Shown here in pieces: positions 20,018-29,412 of a stretch of 64,000 nucleotides of DNA; positions within the stretch are counted from its first letter, which is position 1; each line of letters opens with the position of its first letter. The notes under the pieces are model-generated. The model saw nothing but the letters and a program-made list of their open reading frames with translations, was not told the DNA's origin and did no database searches. This DNA comes from Gracilaria domingensis (Eukaryota; Rhodophyta; Florideophyceae; Gracilariales; Gracilariaceae). The stretch spans positions 83,933 to 147,932 of the forward strand of contig VCMS01000152.1 of assembly GCA_022539475.1 (NCBI GenBank), in the 5' to 3' direction. A program made the translations under genes and the position numbers.

Positions 20018-21400
20018 TCAGCACTTCTTCTTGCAGACGTTACAACACGTGATATATATCTTCACCACCGTTCCACATCCGTCCGGTTTACAGATCTCGA
20101 TACACATTTTCGACTTACTCTTACTCTTACATCCGCACTTGTCCGAACTTGAACTCGACTTTGCGGAACGCACCCCGCCACCACTGCCACTGCCACTGCC
20201 ACTGCCACTGCCACTGACACTTGCGCTCTTCGACGCCGAAATGCTAATGCTCTTCGAAATTGACGCACTTCTAGAGACACCTTGTTCCGAGGCCGAAATC
20301 GACTTGGACATTGACACCGACACCGATGCAGACCCATTTCCACTGCCGCCATTTCCACTGCCTCCACTGCCTCCACTTCCGCCACTTCCGCCACTTCCAC
20401 TGCCATACGAGCCACCACCCTCCGATGCTTGAGACGCCGACTTTGTCCGCGTGCCACTACGAGTAGCAGACTTGGACGCTGACGCTGACGCCGACGCCGA
20501 CGCCGACGCCGGCTGTGACGCCGATGCCGATCTAGACGCAGCAGTGGCGGACCGCGACGCCGCAGTGACCGTCTTGGACACCGCAGAGGCTGATTTGGAT
20601 GCCGCCGTAGCCGACTTGGACGCGGCGCTGGCGCTTTTAGACGCGGCAGTGGCCGATTTCGAGGCGGCGCTTGCGGATCGGGAGGCGGCAGTCGCGGATC
20701 GGGAGGCGGCAGTGGCCGACCGGGAGGCGGCAGTGGCCGACCGGGAGGCGGCAGTGGCCGACCGGGAGACGGCAGTGGCTGATCTGGACGCGGCAGTGGC
20801 CGATTTCGATGCAGCAGTTGCAGATTTGGATGCAGCGGTTGCAGATTTGGATGCAGCGGATGCAGATTTGGAGGCAGCCGTGGCAGACTTGGACACAGCG
20901 GTGGCGGATTTGGACGCGGCGGTGGCGGACCTGGACACAGCGGTCGCCGATTTGGAGGCAGCGGTTGCAGATTTGGAAGCAGCAGTGGCCGATTTGTACG
21001 TGGCAGTGGCAGACCTGGAAGCGGAAACGGCAGTGGGCGATTTGGACGCAGTGGCTGATTTGGAAGCTGAGAGCGACTTGGAACCACTGGGCGGCAGTGA
21101 AGCAGACACGGCCGAAGAAACGGGTTCCGAAGCTTGTTCCGTAAGCGAGCGATCGCAATGGCAAGAGCTTGATTTGGTCATCTGGGGTGCGGTGATGGTG
21201 GGCAACAAGGCGCTGTTGAAGTTGGTCTTCTGTTGAGCGGCGGAGGAGGCGGTGACGGACGTGGACGCTACGGAGGTGCGATTGGTTCGCTTGCGATGGG
21301 TGGAGGATGGCCGTTTTGAGGAGGCGGTGGAACGGAGCTTGACGGCGCGTGTTGCGGGAGCACGGCGACGCGGCGCGCCAGCGGCGCAGTTACAAGTCAT
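20018..21400 (-). CDS. SATAASK heptapeptide-repeat protein with Cys-rich tail
   Basis: A 460-residue low-complexity protein of unknown function. After a basic Ser/Thr/Arg N-terminal 90 residues come 22 tandem copies of a heptapeptide with consensus SATAASK/R (variants SATAVSR, SASAASK), then Ser/Ala runs, a Gly/Ser block ('GGSGGSGGSGGSGNGG'), 'SGSGSGSGSG', and a Cys-rich end with 11 Cys ('KCGCKSKSKSK' to the final 'CCNVCKKKC'). The repeat is 21 bp in DNA. Such proteins are often wall or extracellular matrix components, but I see no signal peptide in this frame; a spliced signal exon may lie upstream. ATG 21398-21400 chosen; the frame extends further only from TTG. Confidence 0.6.
   Translation of the reverse strand: MTCNCAAGAPRRRAPATRAVKLRSTASSKRPSSTHRKRTNRTSVASTSVTASSAAQQKTNFNSALLPTITAPQMTKSSSCHCDRSLTEQASEPVSSAVSASLPPSGSKSLSASKSATASKSPTAVSASRSATATYKSATAASKSATAASKSATAVSRSATAASKSATAVSKSATAASKSASAASKSATAASKSATAASKSATAASRSATAVSRSATAASRSATAASRSATAASRSATAASRSASAASKSATAASKSASAASKSATAASKSASAVSKTVTAASRSATAASRSASASQPASASASASASASKSATRSGTRTKSASQASEGGGSYGSGSGGSGGSGGSGGSGNGGSGNGSASVSVSMSKSISASEQGVSRSASISKSISISASKSASVSGSGSGSGSGSGGGVRSAKSSSSSDKCGCKSKSKSKMCIEICKPDGCGTVVKIYITCCNVCKKKC
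20600..21030. repeat. 21-bp tandem repeat array
   Basis: About 22 degenerate copies of a 21-bp unit coding SATAASK/R on the minus strand. Because the unit is a multiple of three with few A/T-starting triplets, other frames on both strands also stay open. Confidence 0.85.
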
Positions 21401-22367
21401 TTGGTGGACGTGATTGAAAGAGACGGGACGGCGGGTGATGGACGGGGCGATAGGGAACAGCACAGTGCAAGGGACGAATGGGGACAAGTTATTGCGGATG
21501 GACGAATGCGGCGCGGATGGTGGTTGACACTAGATGAAGGGGTTGAACACATGCCAAAGCAAAGGGGGTTTTATGGGGGCGTGCACTGACGCACGGCAGT
21601 GGCGCGGCGACGCACGCGCGCGGCGAAAGAGGGGGAGGTTTTACTGCTCGGGGGTGTTGGGGGGGGGGGGGCGCGGGGAGGAGGCAGTGGGGGGGGATTT
21701 GAGGGGGACATGTCTATGATAGGCACGGCGGATGAAAAAATAGCGCGCGTTGATGACTTGGATGCACGCGGCGGCAGCAGGTGACGTGACTTGCTTGCAT
21801 CACGCAAGAGCGCAGCCGTGCGCAAGAGCAAGTGAAGCGTCGCGCGCCGGCGGCCATTGGCGCCTCGCCGCGCACACTCGCGACAGAGGTGAGGAAGACG
21901 GAACGCACGGAGCGAGTGCGGGCGCGGCGCGCGGTCTCGAGGGCGCGCTGCCTTGGCGGGGCGGCGGCGGTGCGGACGGGGGTGGGGGGGCTGGGGGGGG
22001 GAAGGGGGGGGAGAGTGGCGGGGGGGGCGGAAGGCGCCCTTCGCGCCCGCCGCGGGGGGTGAGCCCAGGCGGTGCCCTTCACGCGGTGTGACGGCGGCTG
22101 CACACACTCGCTGCCGAGCGCTTGCGCTACGTTCGCCGCGCGACAAGTCATGCGTCACGTGGTCCACAGCGCGCCGCCGCCACTTGTCGCCCGCCCGCCA
22201 CGCGCGGCAAATGGTCGCAATTGACCAATTGCGCGCCGCCGCCTTCAATTGAGCTGCGCCCACAAACGCCACGTGGCGGGGCGCGCATCGGCGCGATCGC
22301 GGGCGGCAGATGTCGGCGCCGCGGCGCGGCGCGCGGCCGCGCGCCCTCGGGCGCGGCGGCGTCGGCG
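21401..22367. other. divergent GC/G-rich promoter region
   Basis: About 970 bp between the repeat-protein and elongase genes. It holds long G runs on the plus strand near 21655-21710 and 21975-22035 and GCGC-rich blocks. Frames here are compositional. Confidence 0.5.
21978..22011 (+). promoter_or_regulatory. G-quadruplex-forming motif
   Basis: Four consecutive G runs of at least five, separated by 1-2 nt (loops T, CT, AA), which meets and exceeds the usual G4 rule (four G3+ runs with loops of 1-7). It lies about 360 bp upstream of the elongase start. Confidence 0.7.
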
Positions 22368-23240
22368 ATGGAGCGGCTCATGGCGGCGCAGTGGCTGCGC
22401 GCGCGCGCGCTGGACAGCGGCGCGCAGGCGCGCACGCTGCGGGAGACGGTGACGGGCGCGGTGTGGCCGCGCCACGCGCTGATGCACCCCGCGCTGCCGC
22501 TGCTGTGCATGGCGCTGTACCTGGCGTCCATCCCGCTGCTCAAGGCGCTCTGCGCGCGGCTGCGCACCACGGGCAAGTCCGCGCCGTTTCGCGCCGCCGC
22601 GCTGGCGCACAACCTCTTTCTCATGGGCTACTCGCTGCTGACGGCGCGCGCGGTCATCCCGCTCACGCTGTCGCATCTCCGGCGCAACGGCGTGGTCTCG
22701 CTGTACTGCGGCTCGTCGCTGTGGCGCGAGGGCTTGTCCGTGCTGGGCTTCTTGTTCTACTTGTCAAAGTACGTCGAGTTGATTGATACCTACTTGCTGA
22801 TCGTCAAGCAGAGGGCGCCGTCCTTCCTTCAGGTGTACCACCACGCCATCACCATTTACTGCGCCTACCTGCTGCAGATCTCGCACACCTCCGTCACCTT
22901 TTTGTTCGTCGCCTTGAATGCGTCCGTGCACACCGTCATGTACGCGTACTACGCCTTGTCCACGCTTTCAATTCGCTTCCCGCTGAAGAACCTCATCACC
23001 GTGATGCAGATGGTGCAGTTCGTCATTGGGATCCTTCTCGCCTCGCCCATGTACTTCTTACAAAACGGACAATGTGCGTTGCCCTCGCAGAAATTCGCTT
23101 TACTCGCCATCATTCTGCACGCCATCTATCTTCTCTTTTTGTTTGCCAATTTCTACGTGCGCACCTACACAAAGTCCAAACCCGCCGCCGCCGCCGCCGC
23201 CTCCGCTGCTGCTGCTGCCGCCAAGACAAAAACCACATAA
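22368..23240 (+). CDS. fatty-acid elongase, ELO family (PUFA type)
   Basis: A 290-residue ER membrane beta-ketoacyl-CoA synthase that performs the condensing step of fatty-acid elongation. ELO signatures are 'FYLSKYVELIDTYLLIVKQ', the histidine box in 'FLQVYHHAITIY' (about 154-165), 'LNASVHTVMYAYY' and 'MVQFVIGI'. The box begins with Gln (QVYHH) rather than His, as in many polyunsaturated-fatty-acid elongases. About seven hydrophobic segments. A poly-Ala, Lys-rich tail ('AAKTKTT') could be an ER-retention end. The frame runs open upstream to 22122, but that part is GC-driven; ATG 22368 fits the family's length. Confidence 0.9.
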   Translation: MERLMAAQWLRARALDSGAQARTLRETVTGAVWPRHALMHPALPLLCMALYLASIPLLKALCARLRTTGKSAPFRAAALAHNLFLMGYSLLTARAVIPLTLSHLRRNGVVSLYCGSSLWREGLSVLGFLFYLSKYVELIDTYLLIVKQRAPSFLQVYHHAITIYCAYLLQISHTSVTFLFVALNASVHTVMYAYYALSTLSIRFPLKNLITVMQMVQFVIGILLASPMYFLQNGQCALPSQKFALLAIILHAIYLLFLFANFYVRTYTKSKPAAAAAASAAAAAAKTKTT

Positions 23241-23258
23241 GCAACCCCGCAGCCCATA

Positions 23259-24950
23259 TCATAATCCATCTCTCAACAGTTTCATCTGCTGTCGTTCAAC
23301 CTCCTCAAACAGCGCGCTGCTTCGGTCTTCCCGTTGCTTGAGCACCACGAAGCAGCTATTTTCCTGCCTCGCTCTCCCTCTTCCCTGCACGAACGACACC
23401 GTGGATTGAATCGCATCGAATCGAATGACACAATTTGCTGCGGGAATGTCCATCCCTTCCTCTGCCACGCTCGTGGCAACCAGCAGATTGATCAAGCCGC
23501 TTGCAAACCGGTCGAGGGTCAACGCCGCCTGCGTCTTTGACACATGCAGCATCGGTGAAGCCGCCGAGCTATGCGCGTAAATACATCCCACCTGGAACAG
23601 TTTTGACAAATGGGCGTCTGTCTGAATAAAATGTTGTAGGATATGGGTGCTGATTCTCTGTTGCACAAACACAATGCCGCGAAATTGGTGGCCACACTGC
23701 ATGTGATGGCGCTGCTGCTGCAGCAAAACTTGCTTCAAAACGTGCAGACGCGGAAATGTCCTGGGCGCGTGTTTCCAAAAATGAGTAATTACGTGACACA
23801 CTTGAGACGATTGGGCCCACACAGTTCGGTAGGTATACACGTGATTGCATTGCATCATTTTCAAGTACAGCACACATGCGAAGTCGTCTTCCTCCCAGCT
23901 GATGATGAGCATTCGAAGCGCCTCATACCAGTGACACAGCTGCTCATACATGCGTCTCAGCGAGCTGCACTTACACCTGGTCGCGCGGCGGTACGCGTTG
24001 GAGCTCCACTTTCGAATGTTGCGAACATCTTGTAGTTGCGCGTCAAAGCGATCTTCGGCTTGCAGCACGTGCTCCATGGCGCGCACAACACAAAGCGCCA
24101 TGGAGGCCAACACGGTGGCCGACCCGTCCTCGCAGCGATCCAGAAACATGTCCAGCATGAGGTGCGGCTGTCGGAGATGGTCTGGCAGCACGCCGGTGGG
24201 AATGCAAGCGGCTTCCAGCGATTGGTGCGGAATCAACGGCTGCGAGCAGTTTGCATGGTGTCCGCCCAGCCGCAACTCGTGCGCGGTGGCAGTCTCGATG
24301 GCATGGATGCGCAGCTCGTCGCAAATGTCCTTCAGTTTGACTGCGGCGTCCGCAATACTGACCGCGTACGTATACGACGCCGTGAGGCCCAGCACGCGCG
24401 GCTGCGCGCCGCAGTCCCGGAGCTGCAGCGCCAGCGTGCGGTACGGGTGCTTCTTGAGCATGTGGTGCACCTCGTCAAACACAACGGTGCGAAAGCAATG
24501 CCAGCCCAAGCGCGGATCCACCTTGTGCGCGGAGTGGAACGCCATGGGCGTGCTGACAACGACGTGCCAGCGCTCCGGCAGGCCGCGGCCGCCATGCAGC
24601 GACGCCACGTGCCACCCCGGCAGCTGCGCCGCCAGCGCGGCCGCCTGCTGCTTGACGAGCAGCACGGTGGGCACCAGAAAGACGGCCGGCGGCTGCAGCG
24701 CGCGCACGGCCTCCGCGGCGATGAGCGTCTTGCCCGCGCCCGTCGGCAGGATGACGAGCGTGTTGTGCGCCAGCGCCGTCTGCAGAATGCGCGCCTGGTA
24801 GCCGCGCAGCGGCAGCGCGTCCGGCGCCGCGGCGCGCGGCGCGTGGTCCGTCTGCGGGGGCGCAGAAGGCGCCATCGCGTCGGGCGTGCTCGCGTCGGCC
24901 GTCATCGCGGCCGATGAACTGCGCGCCGAGCTGCGCCGGCCGCGCCGCAT
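23259..24950 (-). CDS. Dicer/RIG-I-type DExH helicase, stand-alone
   Basis: A 563-residue superfamily 2 helicase. Motifs in order: 'LRGYQARIL' (Q-like), Walker A 'LPTGAGKT' (about 68-75), 'FLVPTVLLVKQQ' (Ia), DEVH (159-162), 'LTAS' (III), then a family-specific insert (about 200-400) and the C-terminal lobe with 'FASGLINLLVATSVAEEGMD' and motif VI 'QGRGRAR' (about 522-528). The motif VI context and insert resemble Dicer and RIG-I helicases. The protein stops 35 residues after motif VI, so no PAZ, RNase III or RIG-I C-terminal domain is fused. A role in double-stranded RNA sensing or small-RNA handling is an inference. Its 3' end is 18 bp from the convergent elongase stop. Confidence 0.85.
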   Translation of the reverse strand: MRRGRRSSARSSSAAMTADASTPDAMAPSAPPQTDHAPRAAAPDALPLRGYQARILQTALAHNTLVILPTGAGKTLIAAEAVRALQPPAVFLVPTVLLVKQQAAALAAQLPGWHVASLHGGRGLPERWHVVVSTPMAFHSAHKVDPRLGWHCFRTVVFDEVHHMLKKHPYRTLALQLRDCGAQPRVLGLTASYTYAVSIADAAVKLKDICDELRIHAIETATAHELRLGGHHANCSQPLIPHQSLEAACIPTGVLPDHLRQPHLMLDMFLDRCEDGSATVLASMALCVVRAMEHVLQAEDRFDAQLQDVRNIRKWSSNAYRRATRCKCSSLRRMYEQLCHWYEALRMLIISWEEDDFACVLYLKMMQCNHVYTYRTVWAQSSQVCHVITHFWKHAPRTFPRLHVLKQVLLQQQRHHMQCGHQFRGIVFVQQRISTHILQHFIQTDAHLSKLFQVGCIYAHSSAASPMLHVSKTQAALTLDRFASGLINLLVATSVAEEGMDIPAANCVIRFDAIQSTVSFVQGRGRARQENSCFVVLKQREDRSSALFEEVERQQMKLLRDGL

Positions 24951-25400
24951 CGGCGCGGCCGCCCTTCATATGAGGCTGTTGTGCGCTGCTCTGCGCGTCC
25001 GTCGCTGTTCGCACGGATCAAAAAAGCGCGCCAAACGGCACATACGCCGCGCCTGTTTACAGCGTCGTCTCCAGTTTCGCGCACGCCGCTCGCTGCCGCC
25101 GCGAGCCGAGCGCTTTGGGCAGAAAAGCTGTTGTTTCAACTGGAACAAAAATTTTTCTGCCGACGTTTTCCGCGTCTCGTGCTGCGCGCTCGACGCGGTC
25201 GCGCGCCGCCTGTCCGCTCGCGGCCGCGCGTGCGGTCGAGCGCGCGCCGCGCGCTGCTGCATCCGAAGGTAACGCGCGCGGCGCCTGTCTGCTTCACAAT
25301 GTGAAGTGCGCCTCGCTTGCATCCGCCATGGACGCGTTGAAGAAGCGCGCGCGCTCGTCGCGCCGACACACCCGCCCTGCCCCGTCACCCTAGCATTAGC
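24951..25400. other. bidirectional promoter region
   Basis: A 450-bp GC-rich stretch between two divergent genes, interrupted by a short A/T-rich patch near 25125-25160. No gene. Confidence 0.5.
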
Positions 25401-26435
25401 ATGGTGCCGAGTCGACGCGCCTTCGTCGCGCACGCGCCGCTGCAGCACCGCGCCCGCGCGCCGCTCGCGCCGCCCCGCGCGCCGCGCCGCGCCTCGCGCG
25501 CCGCGCCGCTGCGCGCGCGGCGCGCGCGCGCGCAGCTGTCGGAGGCGTCGCCGGTCGGCGCGTCGCCGCCGTCGCGGACGGTGGTGGCGGGCGGGCGACC
25601 GGCGTTCACGTCGCTGCTAAGCAACTCGTTCCTGCTGTCATGCGACGGGCTCAGCCTGCTGGTGGACCCGTGGCTCCGCGACGACCTCATCTTCTTCCAC
25701 CCGTCGTTCTTCCGCGCGCGCAAGCCGTGGTCGAGCGCGCTGGCGGACGCCGTTGTGGTGCGCGAGCTGGACGCCATTGTGCTGACGCAGGCGTTGCCAG
25801 ACCATGCGCACGCGCCCACTTTGAACGCGCTGCCGAAGCATATCCCCGTCATAGCGCCGCCTTCGGCGCGCGCGTTGCTGCGCTCGTTGCGCTTTGAAAA
25901 CGTGCTTGAGCTGCCGATCGGGCGCAGTGTTTCGCCGTTTGCGCACGCGCCCTTGTTTAGTGTGCGCGCGTTGAAGGGCGCCGTGGTCGGACCGCCGTGG
26001 TCCACGCCCGAGAACGCGTACATGTTCACGTTTCAACGCAGCGAGCAAGCGGCGCCGTTCCGCGTGTACCACGAGCCGCACGGCACGTTTGATCGGCGCT
26101 CGTTGGCGCCGTACGTTGACGCGCTGGACGTGGTGATTTTGCCGGTCGTGTCGGCCAAACTTGAGAGTCCGATTGGCTCGTACTCGTTAATCAACGGCTC
26201 GCCAGAGGCGCTGCAGTGCTGCGAATATATTCGTCCCAAGACGTGCGTGCTGTTTAATAATGCTGGCGGCGAGTACTCCGGCCTTCTTCAACGGGTGCTT
26301 ACCACCGAGGGCAATGCCCAGTCGTTCATGCAGCAGCTGAGCAATCATCGCACGCTCGCAGGCATGAATGTGGTGTTCCCGGAACTTGCTGGCAAGCCAT
26401 ACACGCTGGACGCTCCTGCACAATTGTTGTCGTGA
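25401..26435 (+). CDS. metallo-beta-lactamase-fold protein, plastid-targeted
   Basis: A 344-residue protein. Residues 1-55 are Arg/Ala/Pro-rich with no acidic residues, a strong transit peptide. The rest resembles UlaG/At1g29700-like metallo-hydrolases: 'SFLLSCDGLSLLVDPWL', 'DAIVLTQALPDHAHAPTL', 'VIAPPSARALLRSL', 'YHEPHGTF' and 'VVILPVVSAKL'. The canonical HxHxDH zinc site is reduced to 'QALPDHAH', keeping the Asp-His but lacking the first two His. Activity and substrate are unknown. ATG at 25401; intronless. Confidence 0.8.
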   Translation: MVPSRRAFVAHAPLQHRARAPLAPPRAPRRASRAAPLRARRARAQLSEASPVGASPPSRTVVAGGRPAFTSLLSNSFLLSCDGLSLLVDPWLRDDLIFFHPSFFRARKPWSSALADAVVVRELDAIVLTQALPDHAHAPTLNALPKHIPVIAPPSARALLRSLRFENVLELPIGRSVSPFAHAPLFSVRALKGAVVGPPWSTPENAYMFTFQRSEQAAPFRVYHEPHGTFDRRSLAPYVDALDVVILPVVSAKLESPIGSYSLINGSPEALQCCEYIRPKTCVLFNNAGGEYSGLLQRVLTTEGNAQSFMQQLSNHRTLAGMNVVFPELAGKPYTLDAPAQLLS

Positions 26436-26628
26436 ACTTGTACAAACACACGTAAAGAAGCCAACTGTTTAGACCATGCATCGCACACTATCAAGTTGTT
26501 TCTGTGCACTCTTTTGTTCTCTAAATGCTACTCTTCTGTCATACCTAAAGAATGACTACAGCGCCGTCGTTGCGGTACATCCCCCTGTAGAGAACGCGAC
26601 ACGTCAGATGCTAAGCAGACGCGTTGCT
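26436..26628. other. convergent intergenic spacer
   Basis: Short spacer between the metallo-beta-lactamase-fold and calmodulin genes; no feature seen. Confidence 0.4.
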
Positions 26629-27430
26629 TCACGGGCCGTAGCCCATCATGCGGATAAACTCGGCTATATCGATCTCCTACAGAGACGCAAGAGATGGTAG
26701 AAACGATGCGCGCGTTAGCTCCCACAAGCAATAAAAGCACCCGCACAAAATTAACGCGAGAAAAAGAAAAAGCAAGGAATGGAAGCACGTACTCCGTCGC
26801 CGTTTGTATCCGCCTCACGAATCATTTCCTCCACCTCAGCGTCGGAAAGCTGTTCTCCCAAATTGCTCATCACTTGTCTCAGTTCCTCGGCGGAGATTTT
26901 GCCGGAGCCGTCCTTGTCAAACACCTTGAACGCCTCCACAATCTCCGCCTCAGAGTCCTTTGTCTTCATCTTGCGCGCCATCAGCGTGAGAAACTCGGCA
27001 AAGTCGATGGTGCCACTGCCGTCGGCGTCCACCTCGTTGATCATCTGACGCAGCGCGTCTTCGGTGGGATCCTGCCCCAGATTGCGCATGACGGTTCCCA
27101 GCTCTATGGTGGTGATCGAGCCATCGCCGTCCTTGTCGAACAAGGCGAATGCCTGGCGTGGTGCGTCACAGTTACGCGTGCATGGAAGGAGAGGCAAAGG
27201 TTAATACGTTGTTTTCGGCCTATGGGTTCGTTGCTGTTTGTAGCAGTGGCGGACGCCAGATGTTTGGCGCCTCTGGTTGGTCGTTGGCGACCAACACGCA
27301 CCACGCGGTGGACGACAACACATGCCGCAATCGCAAGCGGCAAAACAGACGCGCAGCGCGATGAACTTACCTCACGAAACTCCTTGATGGTCTCCTCAGA
27401 CAGATCCGGCGCTGCGTTCATTCCAGCCAT
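26629..27430 (-). CDS. CaM: calmodulin
   Basis: Three exons: 27371-27430, 26793-27152 and 26629-26676, giving 155 residues. Intron 1 (27153-27370) is GAG|GTAAGT to CCAG; intron 2 (26677-26792) is GGA|GTACGT to TGTAG. Splicing restores '[19 protein letters not shown]' and '[18 protein letters not shown]'. Four EF hands are complete: [36 protein letters not shown] and DTNGDGEIDIAE, each with acidic positions 1, 3, 5 and 12. It has six extra N-terminal residues ('[13 protein letters not shown]') and an unusual end 'RMMGYGP' in place of the common MM(M/T)(A/S)K. Cytosolic Ca2+ sensor. Confidence 0.95.
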
Positions 27431-28077
27431 GTTGGAGAAGCAAAGCACGTCACGAGAACGCGAACAAGCAAGCAGCAACACTCGGGCGCAAGAAAAGAGA
27501 AGCAGCGCGTTGCGGTAGCCACACAAGCAAAGCGCGCGCAAGCACACAAAGAGGCGCGCACGCGAGGCAGACGCGACGGCGAAAAACAAGGCGCTCCCTC
27601 CAGCAGGCGCGCTCACAAGCGTCGGAAGATCGGCGCAACGCTCCACAAGCGGCAGCACGCGCGGGGCGGGAAGGCGTGGAGGTGAACAGACGGCGGGCGG
27701 CGGGCGCGACGACGTTGCGGCGCGGTGGCGGTGGCGGAGGCGGCGGAGCTACGCGCAGGCGCGGGCGCTCGCCAATGAATGCAGCTGAAGTGCAGCGGCG
27801 GAGCGCCGTGTGCCCCCTTGCTACGCGGACACGCAACGGCAGCGCGCCGCGCATTGCTGGCCCGCGCTTGCGCATCGAGCAAAACGGCGCGCGCAGATTC
27901 AATTGCCAATTGACCGTCGAGCACGTCATTTACCGCCCGCAAGTTGACTGAGCGTGCTCTTCTTGGTTACATACGCCCACCACCGCCGTCTCGTCTGCTC
28001 TTCGCTTGATCCCCAACTCCCCCCCTCCCTCCCCGCATTTCGCTGCGCGTCTCTGCGCGACGTTCGCTGCCGTCACC
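27431..28077. other. divergent promoter region
   Basis: About 650 bp, GC-rich, between calmodulin and signal peptide peptidase; the SPP leader is C/T-rich. No gene seen. Confidence 0.4.
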
Positions 28078-29256
28078 ATGGCCCCGAAATGGGTTTCCGC
28101 CTCGTACGTCGCCCTTGTCTCCCTCCTCGCTGCGCCGTTGCTCGTCCCCGTGCCCATCGCCGCGCAGATGATGGGTCTGTCTACCGTCATAATCATCATC
28201 TCTTCGTACAACGCAGCAGAGCGCGAGCGGAAACGGCGTCGGGAAGGCGACACTGATCCGCGCGATGTCATCGGCAGGGATCAAGCCATGCGATTCCCGC
28301 TCGTCGCGTCCGTCGCTCTGTTCGGAATGTTTCTGGCCTTCAAGTACCTCCCAAAGGAATGGGTCTCATTCCTGCTCACCATGTACGGCATCACCTTTGG
28401 AGCGCTTGCCTTCGCGGGCGTTTTGGGCACTTACTTTGAGTCTGTCAAGCAATTGCCGCCGCTTTTCAAGAAACAGTACGGACACAAGGACTACCTTACG
28501 CTTTCTTTATGTGATGTACTGGGTGTCATTTTTGCAGTTCCGATTGCTGTGTGGTACTACAAAACCCGCATGTGGCTGCCGAACAACATTCTTGCCGTTT
28601 CATTGGCTCTGTCCGCCATTGACATGCTTGCCATTCCAGACTTCAAGAGCTCCGCCGTCTTACTGCTTGGCCTCTTTGTATACGATATTTTCTGGGTCTT
28701 CGGTTCAAAGAGCGTCTTTGGGTCCAACGTCATGGTGGCAGTTGCCAAGCAGTTTGAAGGTCCGATTAAGCTCATCTTTCCAAAATTCCTTGGAGCCGGA
28801 CCGAACGATACCTCTATGTTGGGCCTTGGAGATATCGTCATTCCAGGCTTATTCATCGCATTGATGCTTCGTTTTGATATCAGGCATTGCAATCTATCTC
28901 AGGCCATCCCTTCGCGTTTACCGTACTTCTTTAGCGCTGTTTTGGCCTACATTGCGGGCTTAGTTGCAACTTATGCAGCCCTGACTGTGTTTGAAGCCGC
29001 TCAGCCTGCCTTGCTCTACCTCGTTCCCTCCTGCCTACTCACTGCGTTGGGTATGTCAGCTGTCAAAAGAGAAATGGTAGAGCTCATTGCGTATACAGAG
29101 GAAGAGGAGGACGAGAAAAGCGCAGCCAAAAAGGGTATGACAACTGCACCGGACTCTAGCGCTCCATCAGCGGATGTAACGGCTGCTTCGGGCACCGAAC
29201 CTTCCACTTTATCATCGTCAACTACAGAGAACTCGGAATCAAAGAAGGACCAATAG
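28078..29256 (+). CDS. signal peptide peptidase (intramembrane aspartyl protease)
   Basis: A 392-residue ER protease with about nine membrane segments that cleaves signal-peptide remnants. The catalytic motifs are YD in 'LLGLFVYDIFWVFG' (about 196-209), GLGD in 'SMLGLGDIVIPGLF' (about 246-259) and PAL in 'QPALLYLVP' (about 310). The Lys/Ser/Glu-rich tail ends 'SESKKDQ', lacking a KKxx signal. ATG 28078 has a good context (CACCATGG); the frame extends to another ATG at 28006, less likely. Convergent with TAF9 at 157 bp. Confidence 0.96.
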   Translation: MAPKWVSASYVALVSLLAAPLLVPVPIAAQMMGLSTVIIIISSYNAAERERKRRREGDTDPRDVIGRDQAMRFPLVASVALFGMFLAFKYLPKEWVSFLLTMYGITFGALAFAGVLGTYFESVKQLPPLFKKQYGHKDYLTLSLCDVLGVIFAVPIAVWYYKTRMWLPNNILAVSLALSAIDMLAIPDFKSSAVLLLGLFVYDIFWVFGSKSVFGSNVMVAVAKQFEGPIKLIFPKFLGAGPNDTSMLGLGDIVIPGLFIALMLRFDIRHCNLSQAIPSRLPYFFSAVLAYIAGLVATYAALTVFEAAQPALLYLVPSCLLTALGMSAVKREMVELIAYTEEEEDEKSAAKKGMTTAPDSSAPSADVTAASGTEPSTLSSSTTENSESKKDQ

Positions 29257-29412
29257 TTGCTTCTATACGATCTAAACGGCTCCGTCAATATTTGAGCGCA
29301 AGCGAGTACAATCGGCCCGTGCACCTCCTTCCCCGTAAAAGCAGAAAACACAAAACCCATACGTGGAGTAACGGTGACAAAACATTCCAATTCGCGAAGC
29401 CCAGGTTGCGTA

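Noticed and set aside
20062..21087. Minus-strand Pro/Leu/Arg frame of 341 codons in the same repeat
   Set aside because: Shadow of the same 21-bp repeat with no independent features.
20451..21236. Plus-strand 261-codon frame of VADLDAA heptads, resembling a coiled coil
   Set aside because: It is the complement of the SATAASK repeat. A 21-bp repeat keeps several frames open; the minus frame has a richer structure (Cys-rich tail, Gly/Ser block) and a longer span.
22122..22367. 82-codon N-terminal extension of the elongase frame
   Set aside because: Would add a Arg/Ala/Cys-rich leader not seen in ELO enzymes; the region is GC-driven.
26751..27197. Calmodulin as a single-exon gene starting at 27197
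   Set aside because: That start lies in intron 1; the true N-terminus is in the exon at 27371-27430, joined by good splice sites, and the last exon is at 26629-26676.
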